From contig JAPKZO010000040.1 in NCBI GenBank assembly GCA_026393755.1, forward strand, positions 103,311-167,310: a stretch of DNA of 64,000 bases, read 5' to 3'. Below, in pieces: positions 35,101-43,437 of this stretch (its first letter is position 1; every line of letters starts with the position of its first letter). Position numbers and translations under genes: made by a program. Source of the stretch: Acidobacteriota bacterium. GTDB taxonomy: Bacteria; Acidobacteriota; Vicinamibacteria; Vicinamibacterales; JAKQTR01. The notes under the pieces were generated by a model. The model was not told the origin of the DNA and searched no databases. It saw only the letters and a program-made list of their open reading frames with translations.

Positions 35101-36128
35101 TCGGTCGGATTGGCAGCGGTGCCCAACTGGAGAAAGCCCTGCAACATGCGGGGATTGAGCATCGTCCTCGAAAGATCGACCGCGCCCGGCGAGCGGTACT
35201 CTTCGTAGTTGACAAAAAAGAACAATTTATTGCGCAGGATCGGGCCGCCCAGTCGTCCGCCCGGCTGATACAGCGTGAGGGGAGTCTTCGTGACCCCGTC
35301 GCGAATGTTGAAGTACGTGTTCTGGTCGAGCGCATCGTTGCGGTAGTAGAAGTAGGTACTGCCGATGAACTTGTTACCGCCCGATCGAGTGGTAAATCGC
35401 ATCTGGACCGCGCCCTGACCCGAGGAGTCTGCCGCGGCGCCAGCGCTCGAGAAGGTCATTTCTTCCATGGCGTCGAGTCGCGGGCTGACCAGTGCGAAGA
35501 AGCCGTCGGTCAGCTTGAGCGTGTTGTCCTGGACGTTGACGCCGTCGATCGTCATGTTGATCTGGCCCTGCGGCAACCCGTTGACGTTGGAGTTGCGCAC
35601 CGAGCTGGCCACATCGACGCCCGGCATCGTGCCGACGAAGTTGGACAGGTCGCGGCTGTTGAGCGGCAGGTTGGTGATCTGCCTGACGTTGAGTGTGGTG
35701 GAAACAGCCGAGTTGACCGTCTGGACGATCTCGGCGCCGCCGGTGACAACCACGGTCTCTTCGATTTTGCCGACTTCGAGAATGGTGCGGACCGAAGCGG
35801 GAGTGCCGGCGTTCACGGGAACCTCGGGCACAACGTGGGTCTTGAAGCCCATGAGCGCGACGGTCACGCTATAGATGCCCGGGCTGACGCCAGGTACCGA
35901 GAAGGTGCCGTTGGCGGTAGTGACCGTCGTGTAGACGGTGCCCGTGGCGTTGTTCTTGACGGTGACGTCGGCGCCAGGCACGGCGGCGCCCGATGCGTCA
36001 ACGACGGTGCCGTTGACCGATGTCGTCGTGCCGCTCTGCGCGTATGCGAGCGAACTCGCTGCGGCGAGCATCGCCAGCAGCACCACGATTCGAACCATCC
36101 AGGTCCTCGTATTGCCTTCGAACCTCAT
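32193..36128 (-). CDS. Oar-like TonB-dependent receptor with carboxypeptidase-regulatory domain
   Basis: 1311 residues. A signal peptide (about 1-30, ending AYAQ) is followed by a carboxypeptidase-regulatory-like beta-sandwich (about 35-115; VNGTVVDASGAAVPGADV and GTFSVPGVSPGIYSVTV). A plug domain follows (about 120-240; IEETVVVTGGAEIV, with NLPLNSRDLSNFVG), then a long beta-barrel ending in a C-terminal aromatic residue (RVSW). Such receptors are large, numerous and mostly uncharacterised in Acidobacteriota; substrates are usually glycans or siderophore-like molecules, but none can be named here. GGAGGAGGAG before the ATG gives a strong ribosome-binding site, suggesting high expression. It stands alone on its strand; no SusD-like partner or regulator is adjacent. 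Confidence 0.9.
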   Translation of the reverse strand: MRFEGNTRTWMVRIVVLLAMLAAASSLAYAQSGTTTSVNGTVVDASGAAVPGADVTVKNNATGTVYTTVTTANGTFSVPGVSPGIYSVTVALMGFKTHVVPEVPVNAGTPASVRTILEVGKIEETVVVTGGAEIVQTVNSAVSTTLNVRQITNLPLNSRDLSNFVGTMPGVDVASSVRNSNVNGLPQGQINMTIDGVNVQDNTLKLTDGFFALVSPRLDAMEEMTFSSAGAAADSSGQGAVQMRFTTRSGGNKFIGSTYFYYRNDALDQNTYFNIRDGVTKTPLTLYQPGGRLGGPILRNKLFFFVNYEEYRSPGAVDLSRTMLNPRMLQGFLQLGTAANPTEYNVWTEAARMGLPYTADPTMTKLLADMNASTTCPTCKIVLPTGSMDPQYQTIKFQQDSTVLNRFPTIRLDYNLTQNHRLSLITNSSTNSSFPDTTNHYEQQYPGFPLTMGQSSTRYQYSASLRSVFGKSLVNEARYGGSGGNVLFFDTYTKDMLTGPIANTNGFTVSIPTNAANPGAIPTKQARNAPVRSFDDTVTWIKGKHSVSFGGTWTQIDYWGWMQTLAPAISINSVPGDGFNGVFGTTTLNSTDAAKAQTLYALLIGEVSAINGNVRLDENTNAYSYLGKGYSRAQLRQLDLFAQDSWRVKPNLTVNAGVRYALEFPMSALNNSYTTATMADIWGITGVAPGFVASSVGAGPNLGYLFQPGVLNGVAGSTPGSSRVCVTASPCYQELKKGQEMFKTQYANIAPSIGFNWTPSASKGFLRRLLGESGDSSISGGYSVAFERPGVSAFTGVVGSNPGVSTTTNRNYSNGNLTDPNGVPGQTLSGMPVLFSQTSRLGPPTNPLVIPAARVYPINALISNSVNIFDPNLKIPYAQTYTVGYQRAVSKTTSVSVRYIGTRSKEGWTAYNYNERDIIDNGFLNEFKLAQANLQYNIANGKGNTFKYTGPGTSPLPIYLAFFQGLPAANATDTTKYTSSNFSSSNYYNYLALTNPNPFTAAGTGSYGLGNTTMKANGIAAGLPRNFWVVNPDVGSANVTGNGGYTKYNAMQLELRRRMSSGLQVNVSYAFGRSWGSSRYSFRVDRLPTRQTGSSGGIEHAVKANWIYELPFGRGKRFLSNASPLVNAVLGGWQWQGLGSIQSGRLIDFGNVRLVGMTAKDLQSMYKYRVDAAGKVWMLPQDVIDNTVLAFSYSATDPTGYSKGVPTGRYIAPAQSATCIESISTTYGTCGTRSLVITSPLYWNVDMSLAKQFPIRGRVVFDFRAEVFNAFNTDIFAPVQGQGVNNTSSNFEVTGTQLSGRRVQLAFRVSW

Positions 36129-36353
36129 GCAACTCCTCCTCCAAGAAACCGATGTCGGTTCTGCGGTCGCCTCCCGCGACTGCCCAACCTGACATCTCGT
36201 GCCATCTATCCCGGAGGCGCAGACAGCGACGCCAACAGCCCCCCGGTTCCCCCCGCTATGGTCGTGAGTCTTCAGAACAATGAGAGAGACGCGCCCGAAT
36301 ATCCTGCCAACGTTACGCTATGCCGCCGCGTCAGTCAAGAACTCAACGGGGGG

Positions 36354-36359
36354 TAGAAT
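36354..36359 (+). promoter_or_regulatory. Possible -10 box for a leaderless aldo/keto reductase gene
   Basis: TAGAAT with only 6 bases (GCCTGG) to the ATG at 36366. No Shine-Dalgarno sequence lies in that gap, and no good -35 box is seen. A leaderless or near-leaderless transcript would explain both. Confidence 0.35.
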
Positions 36360-36365
36360 GCCTGG

Positions 36366-37331
36366 ATGATGTACCGGACATTCGGACGATTGGGCTGGCA
36401 GGTGGCCGAGGTGGGATTTGGCACCTGGGGCATGGGTGGATGGAGCGGATCCGACGACGGCCAGTCGCGCGCGGCGCTTCGGCGCGGGCTCGAGCAGGGC
36501 TGCAATTTCCTCGACACGGCGCTCGTGTACGGCAACGGTCGCAGTGAACGGTTGATTCGAGACGTCCTGACGGACTGGACGGGCCCCCGCCCGATCATTG
36601 CGACCAAGATTCCGCCGAAGAACGGGCGCTGGCCCGCCAGCCGATCCACGCCTCTCGACGCCGCGTTTCCGCCGGACTACATCCGCGAGGCCACCGAACG
36701 CAGCCTGACGAATCTCGGCGTCGACCAGGTCGATCTCCAGCAGTTCCACGTGTGGACCGACGCGTGGGCGGACGACGACCGATGGGTGCGAGCCGCGGCG
36801 GCATTGAAGGACGAGAAACTCGTCAGGGGCATCGGCATCAGCCTGAATCGCTGGGAGCCGACCAACGTCATCAAGGCCCTGCGAACCGGCATCGTGGACG
36901 CGGTGCAGGTGGTCTACAACATCTTCGATCAGGCTCCGGAGGACGAGCTGTTTCCGGTCTGCCGGGAACTCGACGTCGCCATCATTGCCCGTGTGCCGTT
37001 CGATGAAGGCAGCCTGACCGGCACGATGACGGAGCACGACACGTGGCCGGAGGGCGACTGGCGCAATCTGTATTTCACGCCCGCCAATCTGCGCAAGACG
37101 CTGGCTCGGGTCGACCGGCTCAAGACGGACATCCCGGCCGGTCTGGATCTGCCGGAGACGGCGCTGCGTTTTACGCTGCACGACCCGTTGGTCAGTACCG
37201 TCATCCCAGGGATGCGAACCGTGACGCACGTCGATCGCAATCTGGCGGCAGGAGACGGCCGACCGTTTCCTCCAGCGCTGCTCGCCGCGCTGCGGCAGCA
37301 TCGATGGGATCGGACAACGGAGATCCCGTAG
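36366..37331 (+). CDS. Aldo/keto reductase
   Basis: 321 residues. The TIM-barrel reductase family is recognised by LGWQVAEVGFGTWGMGG at the start and the catalytic tetrad Asp50, Tyr55 (LDTALVYGNG), Lys81 (IIATKIPP) and His128 (QQFHVW). These enzymes reduce carbonyls with NADPH. The substrate is unknown. The C-terminal IPGMRTVTHVDRNL is the usual cofactor-binding end. The next ATG, one codon later, is an equally likely start. It is divergent from the TonB receptor and 129 bp upstream of rpmE. Confidence 0.9.
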   Translation: MMYRTFGRLGWQVAEVGFGTWGMGGWSGSDDGQSRAALRRGLEQGCNFLDTALVYGNGRSERLIRDVLTDWTGPRPIIATKIPPKNGRWPASRSTPLDAAFPPDYIREATERSLTNLGVDQVDLQQFHVWTDAWADDDRWVRAAAALKDEKLVRGIGISLNRWEPTNVIKALRTGIVDAVQVVYNIFDQAPEDELFPVCRELDVAIIARVPFDEGSLTGTMTEHDTWPEGDWRNLYFTPANLRKTLARVDRLKTDIPAGLDLPETALRFTLHDPLVSTVIPGMRTVTHVDRNLAAGDGRPFPPALLAALRQHRWDRTTEIP

Positions 37332-37420
37332 GAGCGCGAGAGGACGATTTCCTCCGCGGCCCCGCGGCACCAGGCAGTTGGGCCCTGCATGCTCGATGCT
37401 GGCGTTTTCTGCTGGCCCGC

Positions 37421-37429
37421 TGGTATACT
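37421..37429 (+). promoter_or_regulatory. Extended -10 promoter of rpmE
   Basis: TGGTATACT is an extended -10 element (TG-N-TATACT). It lies 31 bp upstream of the rpmE start and lacks a good -35 box, as extended -10 promoters often do. It gives a leader of about 25 bases that contains the AAGGAG ribosome-binding site. Confidence 0.55.
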
Positions 37430-37460
37430 CGATAGTTCCGGACGTCCCGAAGGAGCCAGT

Positions 37461-37736
37461 ATGAAGGAAGGTATCCACCCGAAGGTCTACGAGGTCGAGG
37501 CGCGCTGCGCATGTGGCGCGACCTGGAAGACACGCTCCACCAAGCAGGAGCTGCACCTCGAAATCTGCTCAAGCTGCCACCCGTTCTTTACGGGCCGCCA
37601 GAAGATCCTGGACATCGAGGGCCGCGTCGAGCGCTTCACGAAGAAGTTCGGCGCCCAGACGGTCGAATCCCGCAAGAAGGCTGCCGCAGCAAAGGCCACC
37701 CCGACCAAGAAGGCCAGCAAAGAAGCGTCTGCCTGA
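37461..37736 (+). CDS. rpmE: 50S ribosomal protein L31
   Basis: 91 residues from ATG 37461, which has AAGGAG five bases upstream. It starts [22 protein letters not shown] and continues with [16 protein letters not shown], so the zinc-binding cysteines (Cys16, Cys18, Cys37, Cys40) of the C+ form of L31 are present. It bridges the two ribosomal subunits. The last 20 or so residues are a Lys/Ala-rich extension longer than in E. coli L31. It is convergent with the exonuclease gene, 44 bp away. Confidence 0.95.
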   Translation: MKEGIHPKVYEVEARCACGATWKTRSTKQELHLEICSSCHPFFTGRQKILDIEGRVERFTKKFGAQTVESRKKAAAAKATPTKKASKEASA

Positions 37737-37780
37737 GTCCTGCGCAGCAGGTGCTCCGTCGGATAGACGATTTGACGGGC

Positions 37781-39253
37781 TCAGTCGTGGGTGAGCGTCG
37801 CCTGGTCGGAACGCTCTTCCTGTCCGGTCTGCCGCTTCCTGTCCAGCCTCGCCAGCCGGTGCCGCAACGCGTCGATCTGGACCGGGTCGCGCTCGGATTC
37901 CAGCGCGTGCAGAACGAACGCCCGCGCGGCGTCGAGATCCCGGCTCCGGTGTTCGTGGTGAATCGCGAGCGCGCGTCGGGCTTCCTGCGCGAGCGGCTGT
38001 CCCGCGCCGGCGTCGAGCATGCCGTGCCAGGCTTCGGCCGCGGCGGCGTAGTGGCGTTGGCGGCGGCGATGCACGGCCAGATGATGGAGCGCTTCCGCGC
38101 GGACTGTGCGATCGACGGATCGCGTATCCCAGGGCCCGGGGTCCAGCCCTGCCGCCCGTGCGAAATGCGCCTCGGCTTCCCCGCTTCTCCCGAGGCGCTC
38201 GTAGATCTGCCCCATGGCCAGCGCCTCGTGTGGGGACGCGACCGCCTCGGTTCCGCCGTCCACCATCCGCATCCCGAGCGCTGTCAGCGCCGCGAGCGAG
38301 ATCACGTCCAGCCGGTTGTGTTCGAACACCGGTTCCAGCGGTCGCAGGTCCCCGGTGCGCAGGTAGCTGAAGTAACGCGAGGGGATCTCTGATCCAGGCA
38401 CGTCGCCAACGCGACGAACGCCCAGGATGGCTTCCTCAAGTGCGCCGAGCGAGCAACTCGACTGGTCGAGCGTGTCTCCCCTGTGGCCTTCGTGCCGGCC
38501 AGGACCCGAGCCGACGCGTCTCCTCCAGAGTCTCCGCGCCGGGTACAGCATGTCGAAATGCGGCATCTCGCCAAAAGGTGACGAGAGGCGATGGAACAGG
38601 TATCGGGTGTCGATGAGCGGCACGTCGAAGCTCCGCCCGTTGAACGTCACGAGGCCGCCGAACTGCTCAGCGAGCGCGGCGAGGCTGACGAGCAGTTCGT
38701 GTTCCGCGTGGTATCCGGCCAGAAAGTACTGAACGACGTGAAATCCCTCACTGTCCAGAGAGCCGCAGCCCGCAAGAAACGCGATGGTGCCTGCGCCGCC
38801 GCTCAAGCCCGTGGTTTCGAGATCGAAGAACAGCAGCGGACCCTGCGTCGGGACCGTTGGTCGTCTACGGTCGTCGACAAGGGATCGGCTGGCTCCGAAC
38901 TGCAGATCTAGGGGGCGCTCGGGCCTGGGTCCGCCCGCCGCGCGCTCGTCGGCCGCTAGTACCGCGAGGGCTGGCAGACAGCGGCCGATGGTCTCCGCAT
39001 AGTGCCCCAGGGTTTGCGTGCCGTGGTACCGCTCGAGATCGTAGTGCCGCTCCATCACCACGCAGCCGGTGGGAACCTCGGACCCGACCGGCACAGCCTC
39101 ATCCAGCTCGTACCGCCGCGTAGACGAGGACTCGCCCGCAGGGAGGTCTTCGTCACCGACTGGGCGAACGAGGTCTCGCGCGGCGCCCGGCGTCGGACTG
39201 TTCCGCAAGAGATCCCTCAGTCGGGACGAAAGACGGGACGAGTCGCCTGGCAT
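37781..39253 (-). CDS. mrfB: MrfB-like RNase H-fold exonuclease with TPR tail
   Basis: 490 residues. The DEDD-type exonuclease core shows FFDLETTGL (Asp144, Glu146), NGRSFDVPLID and HNRLDVISLA, the expected metal-binding acidic residues. The family is YprB/MrfB, whose members carry a C-terminal helical TPR-like region, seen here after about 340 (EALAMGQIYERLGRSGEAEAHF split over helices). In Bacillus subtilis MrfB works with the helicase MrfA to remove mitomycin-type DNA damage. Here the gene starts 3 bp after the stop of an MrfA-type helicase, so the pair is conserved as an operon. An N-terminal extension of about 135 residues precedes the nuclease and has no recognised fold. Confidence 0.85.
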   Translation of the reverse strand: MPGDSSRLSSRLRDLLRNSPTPGAARDLVRPVGDEDLPAGESSSTRRYELDEAVPVGSEVPTGCVVMERHYDLERYHGTQTLGHYAETIGRCLPALAVLAADERAAGGPRPERPLDLQFGASRSLVDDRRRPTVPTQGPLLFFDLETTGLSGGAGTIAFLAGCGSLDSEGFHVVQYFLAGYHAEHELLVSLAALAEQFGGLVTFNGRSFDVPLIDTRYLFHRLSSPFGEMPHFDMLYPARRLWRRRVGSGPGRHEGHRGDTLDQSSCSLGALEEAILGVRRVGDVPGSEIPSRYFSYLRTGDLRPLEPVFEHNRLDVISLAALTALGMRMVDGGTEAVASPHEALAMGQIYERLGRSGEAEAHFARAAGLDPGPWDTRSVDRTVRAEALHHLAVHRRRQRHYAAAAEAWHGMLDAGAGQPLAQEARRALAIHHEHRSRDLDAARAFVLHALESERDPVQIDALRHRLARLDRKRQTGQEERSDQATLTHD

Positions 39254-39256
39254 TCC

Positions 39257-41701
39257 CTACAGCTTCCCCAGAATCGCCAGGGCCACGTCCTTCGCTTTCG
39301 GGCCCGCGTCACCGAGCGGGCCCACGCACGATGGGCACCCCGACTCACACGGACAGCTCGCGATCAATTCGCGCGTCCGGGCGATCAGATCATCGTGCAT
39401 CCGGTACAGCGGTTCGCTGAAGCCGATGCCGCCGGGGTAGTTGTCGTAGATGAACACGCGCGGCTCATCGCCGTCAGCGACCGACGACGACCACGAGGCG
39501 GCAGGCACCGCTGCCGGCTGAGCCTCCGCGTTCGGTTCGGTGGCCGGCCCGATCGACACGCCGATGTCGTGCCCGTCGCACATCAACAGCAACTGCGCGA
39601 TCTGCCGCATGGCATACGACAGCCCGACGATGCCGTCGCGCCGGTCATCGGCGCTCCACCTCAACGTCGTCATCAGCTCGCGGGGCACGGTGAGCCAATA
39701 CGCGGTTGTATGCATCTGGCGTTCCGGCAGGTCCAGCTCGCCCGAGCCCACGTTCTCGTTCGTGTAGAACTTGATCTTCTTAAAGCCGACGACGCGCGAC
39801 ACGACGTGAACGTCGCCATGAGCCGGCAGCGCCCGCGGGCGTTCGCCTGACGCGGTGAACACGTCGAGCACGGTGACGCGGCTGTACGTGATGGCGTCGG
39901 TGTAGTAGTCGCAGTCGATATGCCGCACGAAGGCCTTGCGCCCCACGAAGTCCAGCTCCTCCACCTGGAAGAGCCGGCCCTCGACGATGTAGATCGCCTT
40001 GGGATGGAGAATCTCGAGCGCCGTGTTGAAGTCGGTCTCGCCGATGACGCGCGTCGTGTCGGTCTTGTCGACGACGACGAAGTTGTCCGACGAGATCGAG
40101 CGGAGGCTGATGGCGTTGGCCGGATATGACTCGTTGGTCCAGTGCCACTGCCCCGCCGTCTCATCGCCCCCGGGCGGGCGGCTCAGGTGCACGAGGCCTC
40201 CCTCGGCGAGCACGCCGAGAATCTCCTGCAGATTCTCGTGCCCGAACGTCTCGGTCACGGTGAACGGCAGTTCGAATGCCGCGCACTTGACGTGGTCGAC
40301 CAGAATCTGGAGGTTGTCGGGGTTGACCAGCGCGTGTTCCGGCGACGCATCGAAGAAGTACGACGGATGACGCACGACGAACTGATCGAGCGGCGCACTG
40401 CTCGCCACCATCACCGCGGCCGATCGGCTCGCCCGCCGCCCCGCGCGGCCGGCGCGCTGCCATGTCGAGGCAATCGTCCCGGGATAGCCCGCCAGCACGG
40501 CCACGTCGAGTGCGCCGATGTCGATGCCCAGCTCCAGGGCGTTGGTCGACACGACACCACGCACGGATCCGTCGCGGAGGCCCTTCTCGATCTCGCGGCG
40601 CCGCTGTGGCAGGTAGCCTCCCCGATAGCCGCGAATCACGTCGGACGCCCCTGGTTCGCCGTCGTGGGCCTCCTTCAGGTACCTCGTCAGGATCTCGGTC
40701 GAGAGTCGGCTTTGCGCGAAGACAATGACCTGCAGGCCCTTGTTCAGGAAGTCGAGCGCAACCGCCCTGGTCTGCGCGATGTACGAACGCCGGATGCCCA
40801 GCTGGCGGTTGACAATCGGTGGATTGACGAAGACGAAGTACTTCTCGCCGCGCGGCGCGCCGCTCTCATCGACCAGCGCGAAGGGCTGCTCGACCAGGGC
40901 TTCGGCCAGTCCCAACGGGTTGGCGATGGTGGCCGACGAGCAGATGAACGTCGGCGACGATCCGTAGTGCTGGCAGATGCGCCGCAATCGCCGCAGCACA
41001 TTGCCGAGATGACTGCCGAACACCCCGCGGTAGGCGTGCAGTTCGTCAATCACGATGTAGCGCAGGTTCTCGAACAGCTTCGCCCACCGCGGATGGTGCG
41101 GCAGAATGCCCGAGTGCAGCATGTCGGGGTTGGTGAGCACCACGTGGGCGCGGCCCCGGATCGCGCGACGGGCGTCAGGCGGCGTGTCGCCGTCGTAGGT
41201 GAAGACGCCGACCTCGACATCGGCAGCCTTCGCGATTTCCTGCGACAGCCGATCCAGTTCCGCCAGCTGATCCTGCGCGAGCGCCTTGGTGGGAAACAGG
41301 TACATCGCCCGGCACGAGGGATCCGCCAGGATGCCGTTCATCACGGGCACGTTGTAGCAAAGTGTCTTGCCCGAGGCGGTCGGCGTCGTGACGACCACGT
41401 GGCGCCCGGCCAGCGCGTGTTCGATGGCCCGGGCCTGGTGCGTGTAGAGCTGCTCAATTCCCCGGCTCGCCAGCGCGGCCCGAAGACGCGGGTCGATGCC
41501 GGCCGGAAAATCCTCGTAGCGCGCCTCCTCCTCCGGCACCCGACGAACGGCGGTGATGAAGGCATCAGGGTTGTCAGGGCGGTCAACGGGCCATGGGCCT
41601 GGCACCACGGCCTGCAGGGCCCGCTCGAGGGCGTTGTCCCGGCGCGCTTCGCTCCGCCCGCTCAGGCCGGTCGTTTCAGAGGGAAGCGGCATGTCGGACA
41701 T
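39257..41701 (-). CDS. mrfA: MrfA-like DEAD/DEAH-box helicase with DUF1998 domain
   Basis: 814 residues from ATG 41701. Walker A is PTASGKT (107-113), the Walker B box is VIDELHAYRG, and helicase motifs V-VI appear in LELGIDIGALDVAVLAGYPGTIAS / WQRAGRAGR (about 450-480). The C-terminal DUF1998-type domain ends with four cysteines in CPCESGCPSC, a zinc-binding cluster typical of MrfA/YprA helicases. MrfA is a 3'-5' DNA helicase that partners MrfB in repair of bulky or crosslinked lesions. Longer frames run into the neighbouring methyltransferase gene; this ATG lacks a good ribosome-binding site, and ATG 41692 is an alternative. It follows the methyltransferase by 101 bp on the same strand. Confidence 0.88.
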   Translation of the reverse strand: MSDMPLPSETTGLSGRSEARRDNALERALQAVVPGPWPVDRPDNPDAFITAVRRVPEEEARYEDFPAGIDPRLRAALASRGIEQLYTHQARAIEHALAGRHVVVTTPTASGKTLCYNVPVMNGILADPSCRAMYLFPTKALAQDQLAELDRLSQEIAKAADVEVGVFTYDGDTPPDARRAIRGRAHVVLTNPDMLHSGILPHHPRWAKLFENLRYIVIDELHAYRGVFGSHLGNVLRRLRRICQHYGSSPTFICSSATIANPLGLAEALVEQPFALVDESGAPRGEKYFVFVNPPIVNRQLGIRRSYIAQTRAVALDFLNKGLQVIVFAQSRLSTEILTRYLKEAHDGEPGASDVIRGYRGGYLPQRRREIEKGLRDGSVRGVVSTNALELGIDIGALDVAVLAGYPGTIASTWQRAGRAGRRASRSAAVMVASSAPLDQFVVRHPSYFFDASPEHALVNPDNLQILVDHVKCAAFELPFTVTETFGHENLQEILGVLAEGGLVHLSRPPGGDETAGQWHWTNESYPANAISLRSISSDNFVVVDKTDTTRVIGETDFNTALEILHPKAIYIVEGRLFQVEELDFVGRKAFVRHIDCDYYTDAITYSRVTVLDVFTASGERPRALPAHGDVHVVSRVVGFKKIKFYTNENVGSGELDLPERQMHTTAYWLTVPRELMTTLRWSADDRRDGIVGLSYAMRQIAQLLLMCDGHDIGVSIGPATEPNAEAQPAAVPAASWSSSVADGDEPRVFIYDNYPGGIGFSEPLYRMHDDLIARTRELIASCPCESGCPSCVGPLGDAGPKAKDVALAILGKL

Positions 41702-41802
41702 GGTACTAGGCCGCTGGAAATCGATCAAGAGGCGAAAGGCGAAGGTTGGGGCGAATATCCGCGAGAACCGGCGATTCTGAATCCTCCTGAAGATGTTTTC
41801 AG

Positions 41803-43422
41803 TTAGCCCCTGCCAAACAGCTCCCGGTTCTCGCCAACGGTCGACTCTGCCTTCGGCGCCCGCTTGTAGGTGATGCTGGTCTGTGCGGGTGGACGGTCGA
41901 TGCTCTTCCCGGTCAGCAGGTTCTCCACCGTGAGGATCTGCAACCGTGCGTGCTTGCCCCACGGCGAGGAGTAGAAACCCGCGCTGGCGCATTCCTTCCG
42001 CATCGGCATCGTCGGCTCATCCATGCACAGCAGGACTCCGATCTCGGCCTTCTCGCGTTCCAGGACACCACGAAGATCGCGGAGTTGAGAAACGGTCACG
42101 TGTCCCGCCTTCACCGACAGGATGATCTGCTTCGTCTTCGACGTATCGCCTTCGTGGAAGTAGATGCGTCCATCGATGCCTTTGTCCGCGCCCCTCTTGC
42201 CTTCGACTGGTCTGGCGCCCACGAGCCCGAGCGCCCACCACTGGAACTGGTAGGGGTCATCGTGGGCGAGTTTCAGCGCGTCGGGAAGGGACACTGGCTC
42301 ACCGATAACCTCGTATTTCGCCCGGGAGCCAAACGCATCTGCCAGCCGGTGGCGGATCAGGCTGATCGCCAGCGTCGTGATGTCGATCCCGATCCAGCGT
42401 CGCTGCAGCTTCTGCGCGGCGGCAATCGTCGTCCCGCATCCGCAGAATGGATCAAGCACGACGTCACCTTCGTTGCTGCTGGTGGCCACAATTCTCTCCA
42501 ACAGCGCCACCGGCTTCTGTGTCGGGTAACCGAGCCTCTCGGCGGACAGGTTGTGCATGATTTTGACGTCGGTCCAGATGTCACCAAGTGGCACGCCGGG
42601 TAAGTCCTCGGGATACAACTTCAGCCGTGGCATCCCGCCTTTCTTCTTGGGCCAATGAATCCGTCCTGCCGCTTCGAGGCCGTCCATATGTTCCTGTGTC
42701 ATGGCCCAGCAGCGAGAAGCCGGAGGCGTGATGCCCTTCCACGCGTAGATTTGCCCGCTCGACGCGCGGTCCATTCCTGCGGTCAAGTCACGTCGCGCGT
42801 AACGCCGACCTTCTGCATCGATTTGGTCAAAAAACGTGTCGAGATACTCCTGGTCGTACGGCAGGTACTGTTGGTTCCACGTCCACTTGTCTCCTCTGGT
42901 ATAGAACAGCAAGCGGTCTTGAATGATGCCGTAGCGTTGAAGGACATTCGCGTGGGACGAGGTACGCTTCCAGACGACTTCGTTTCTGAACTGCTGCGGT
43001 CCAAAGACCGCGTCCAGTAACATCTTCAAGTAGTGCGCTGAGGTCGGGTCGCAGTGGAGATAGAGGCTGCCTCTGGGCTTCAGCACACGCCTCAGCTCCA
43101 CGAGTCTGGGCGCCATCATGGCGAGGTAGGCCATCATGTTGCTGTCACCCAGGAACGTCCGGAACGCCTGCATCGCCTCGGACACCTTCCCCCCGGATTC
43201 GACAACCTCTTGACAGGCCCGTGCCGCGCTGTCGTCCCACTTCCACGTATCTTCGAACGCCTTGATCTGCGACGCCGCTTGGATGCCGTCCCGCTCAGCG
43301 AATAGCACGTTATAGCTGGCGTTCGAATTGAACGGGGGATCGAGGTAGACGAGATCCACACTCTCGTCGTCGATGTGGCGGCGGAGTACGTCCAGGTTGT
43401 CGCCGTAGTACAGCTTGTTCAT
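41803..43422 (-). CDS. DNA methyltransferase with C-terminal nuclease-like domain
   Basis: 539 residues. The catalytic motif IV DPPF (28-31) precedes the SAM-binding motif I VVLDPFCGCGTT (about 320-331), the order of beta-class DNA methyltransferases. DPPF suggests N6-adenine methylation. YPTQKPVALLERI is also typical. From about 395 a second domain follows, with GADKGIDGRIYF and KTKQIILSVKAGHV, resembling a PD-(D/E)xK (Mrr-like) nuclease core. However, the usual Glu/Gln before the Lys is Ser (SVK), so cutting activity is uncertain. No separate restriction gene or specificity subunit is adjacent. It may be an orphan modifier, a self-contained restriction-modification enzyme, or a partner of the MrfAB pair downstream. 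There is no ribosome-binding site; a TATAAT box lies just before the start. Confidence 0.88.
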   Translation of the reverse strand: MNKLYYGDNLDVLRRHIDDESVDLVYLDPPFNSNASYNVLFAERDGIQAASQIKAFEDTWKWDDSAARACQEVVESGGKVSEAMQAFRTFLGDSNMMAYLAMMAPRLVELRRVLKPRGSLYLHCDPTSAHYLKMLLDAVFGPQQFRNEVVWKRTSSHANVLQRYGIIQDRLLFYTRGDKWTWNQQYLPYDQEYLDTFFDQIDAEGRRYARRDLTAGMDRASSGQIYAWKGITPPASRCWAMTQEHMDGLEAAGRIHWPKKKGGMPRLKLYPEDLPGVPLGDIWTDVKIMHNLSAERLGYPTQKPVALLERIVATSSNEGDVVLDPFCGCGTTIAAAQKLQRRWIGIDITTLAISLIRHRLADAFGSRAKYEVIGEPVSLPDALKLAHDDPYQFQWWALGLVGARPVEGKRGADKGIDGRIYFHEGDTSKTKQIILSVKAGHVTVSQLRDLRGVLEREKAEIGVLLCMDEPTMPMRKECASAGFYSSPWGKHARLQILTVENLLTGKSIDRPPAQTSITYKRAPKAESTVGENRELFGRG

Positions 43423-43431
43423 TCTGCCGGG

Positions 43432-43437
43432 ATTATA
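43432..43437 (-). promoter_or_regulatory. Perfect -10 box just ahead of the methyltransferase gene
   Basis: TATAAT on the minus strand with 9 bases to the ATG at 43422. Transcription would begin within a few bases of the start codon, giving a leaderless message, which agrees with the absence of a Shine-Dalgarno sequence. No consensus -35 box is visible 16-18 bp upstream. Confidence 0.5.

Noticed and set aside
41702-41992. Longer N-terminus for the MrfA-like helicase
   Set aside because: The added 97 codons run into the methyltransferase coding region and have no helicase-like content.
37781-43422. A complete DISARM defence system
   Set aside because: There is no PLD nuclease, and the helicase and DUF1998 domain are in one protein paired with an MrfB-type exonuclease, so MrfAB is the better match.
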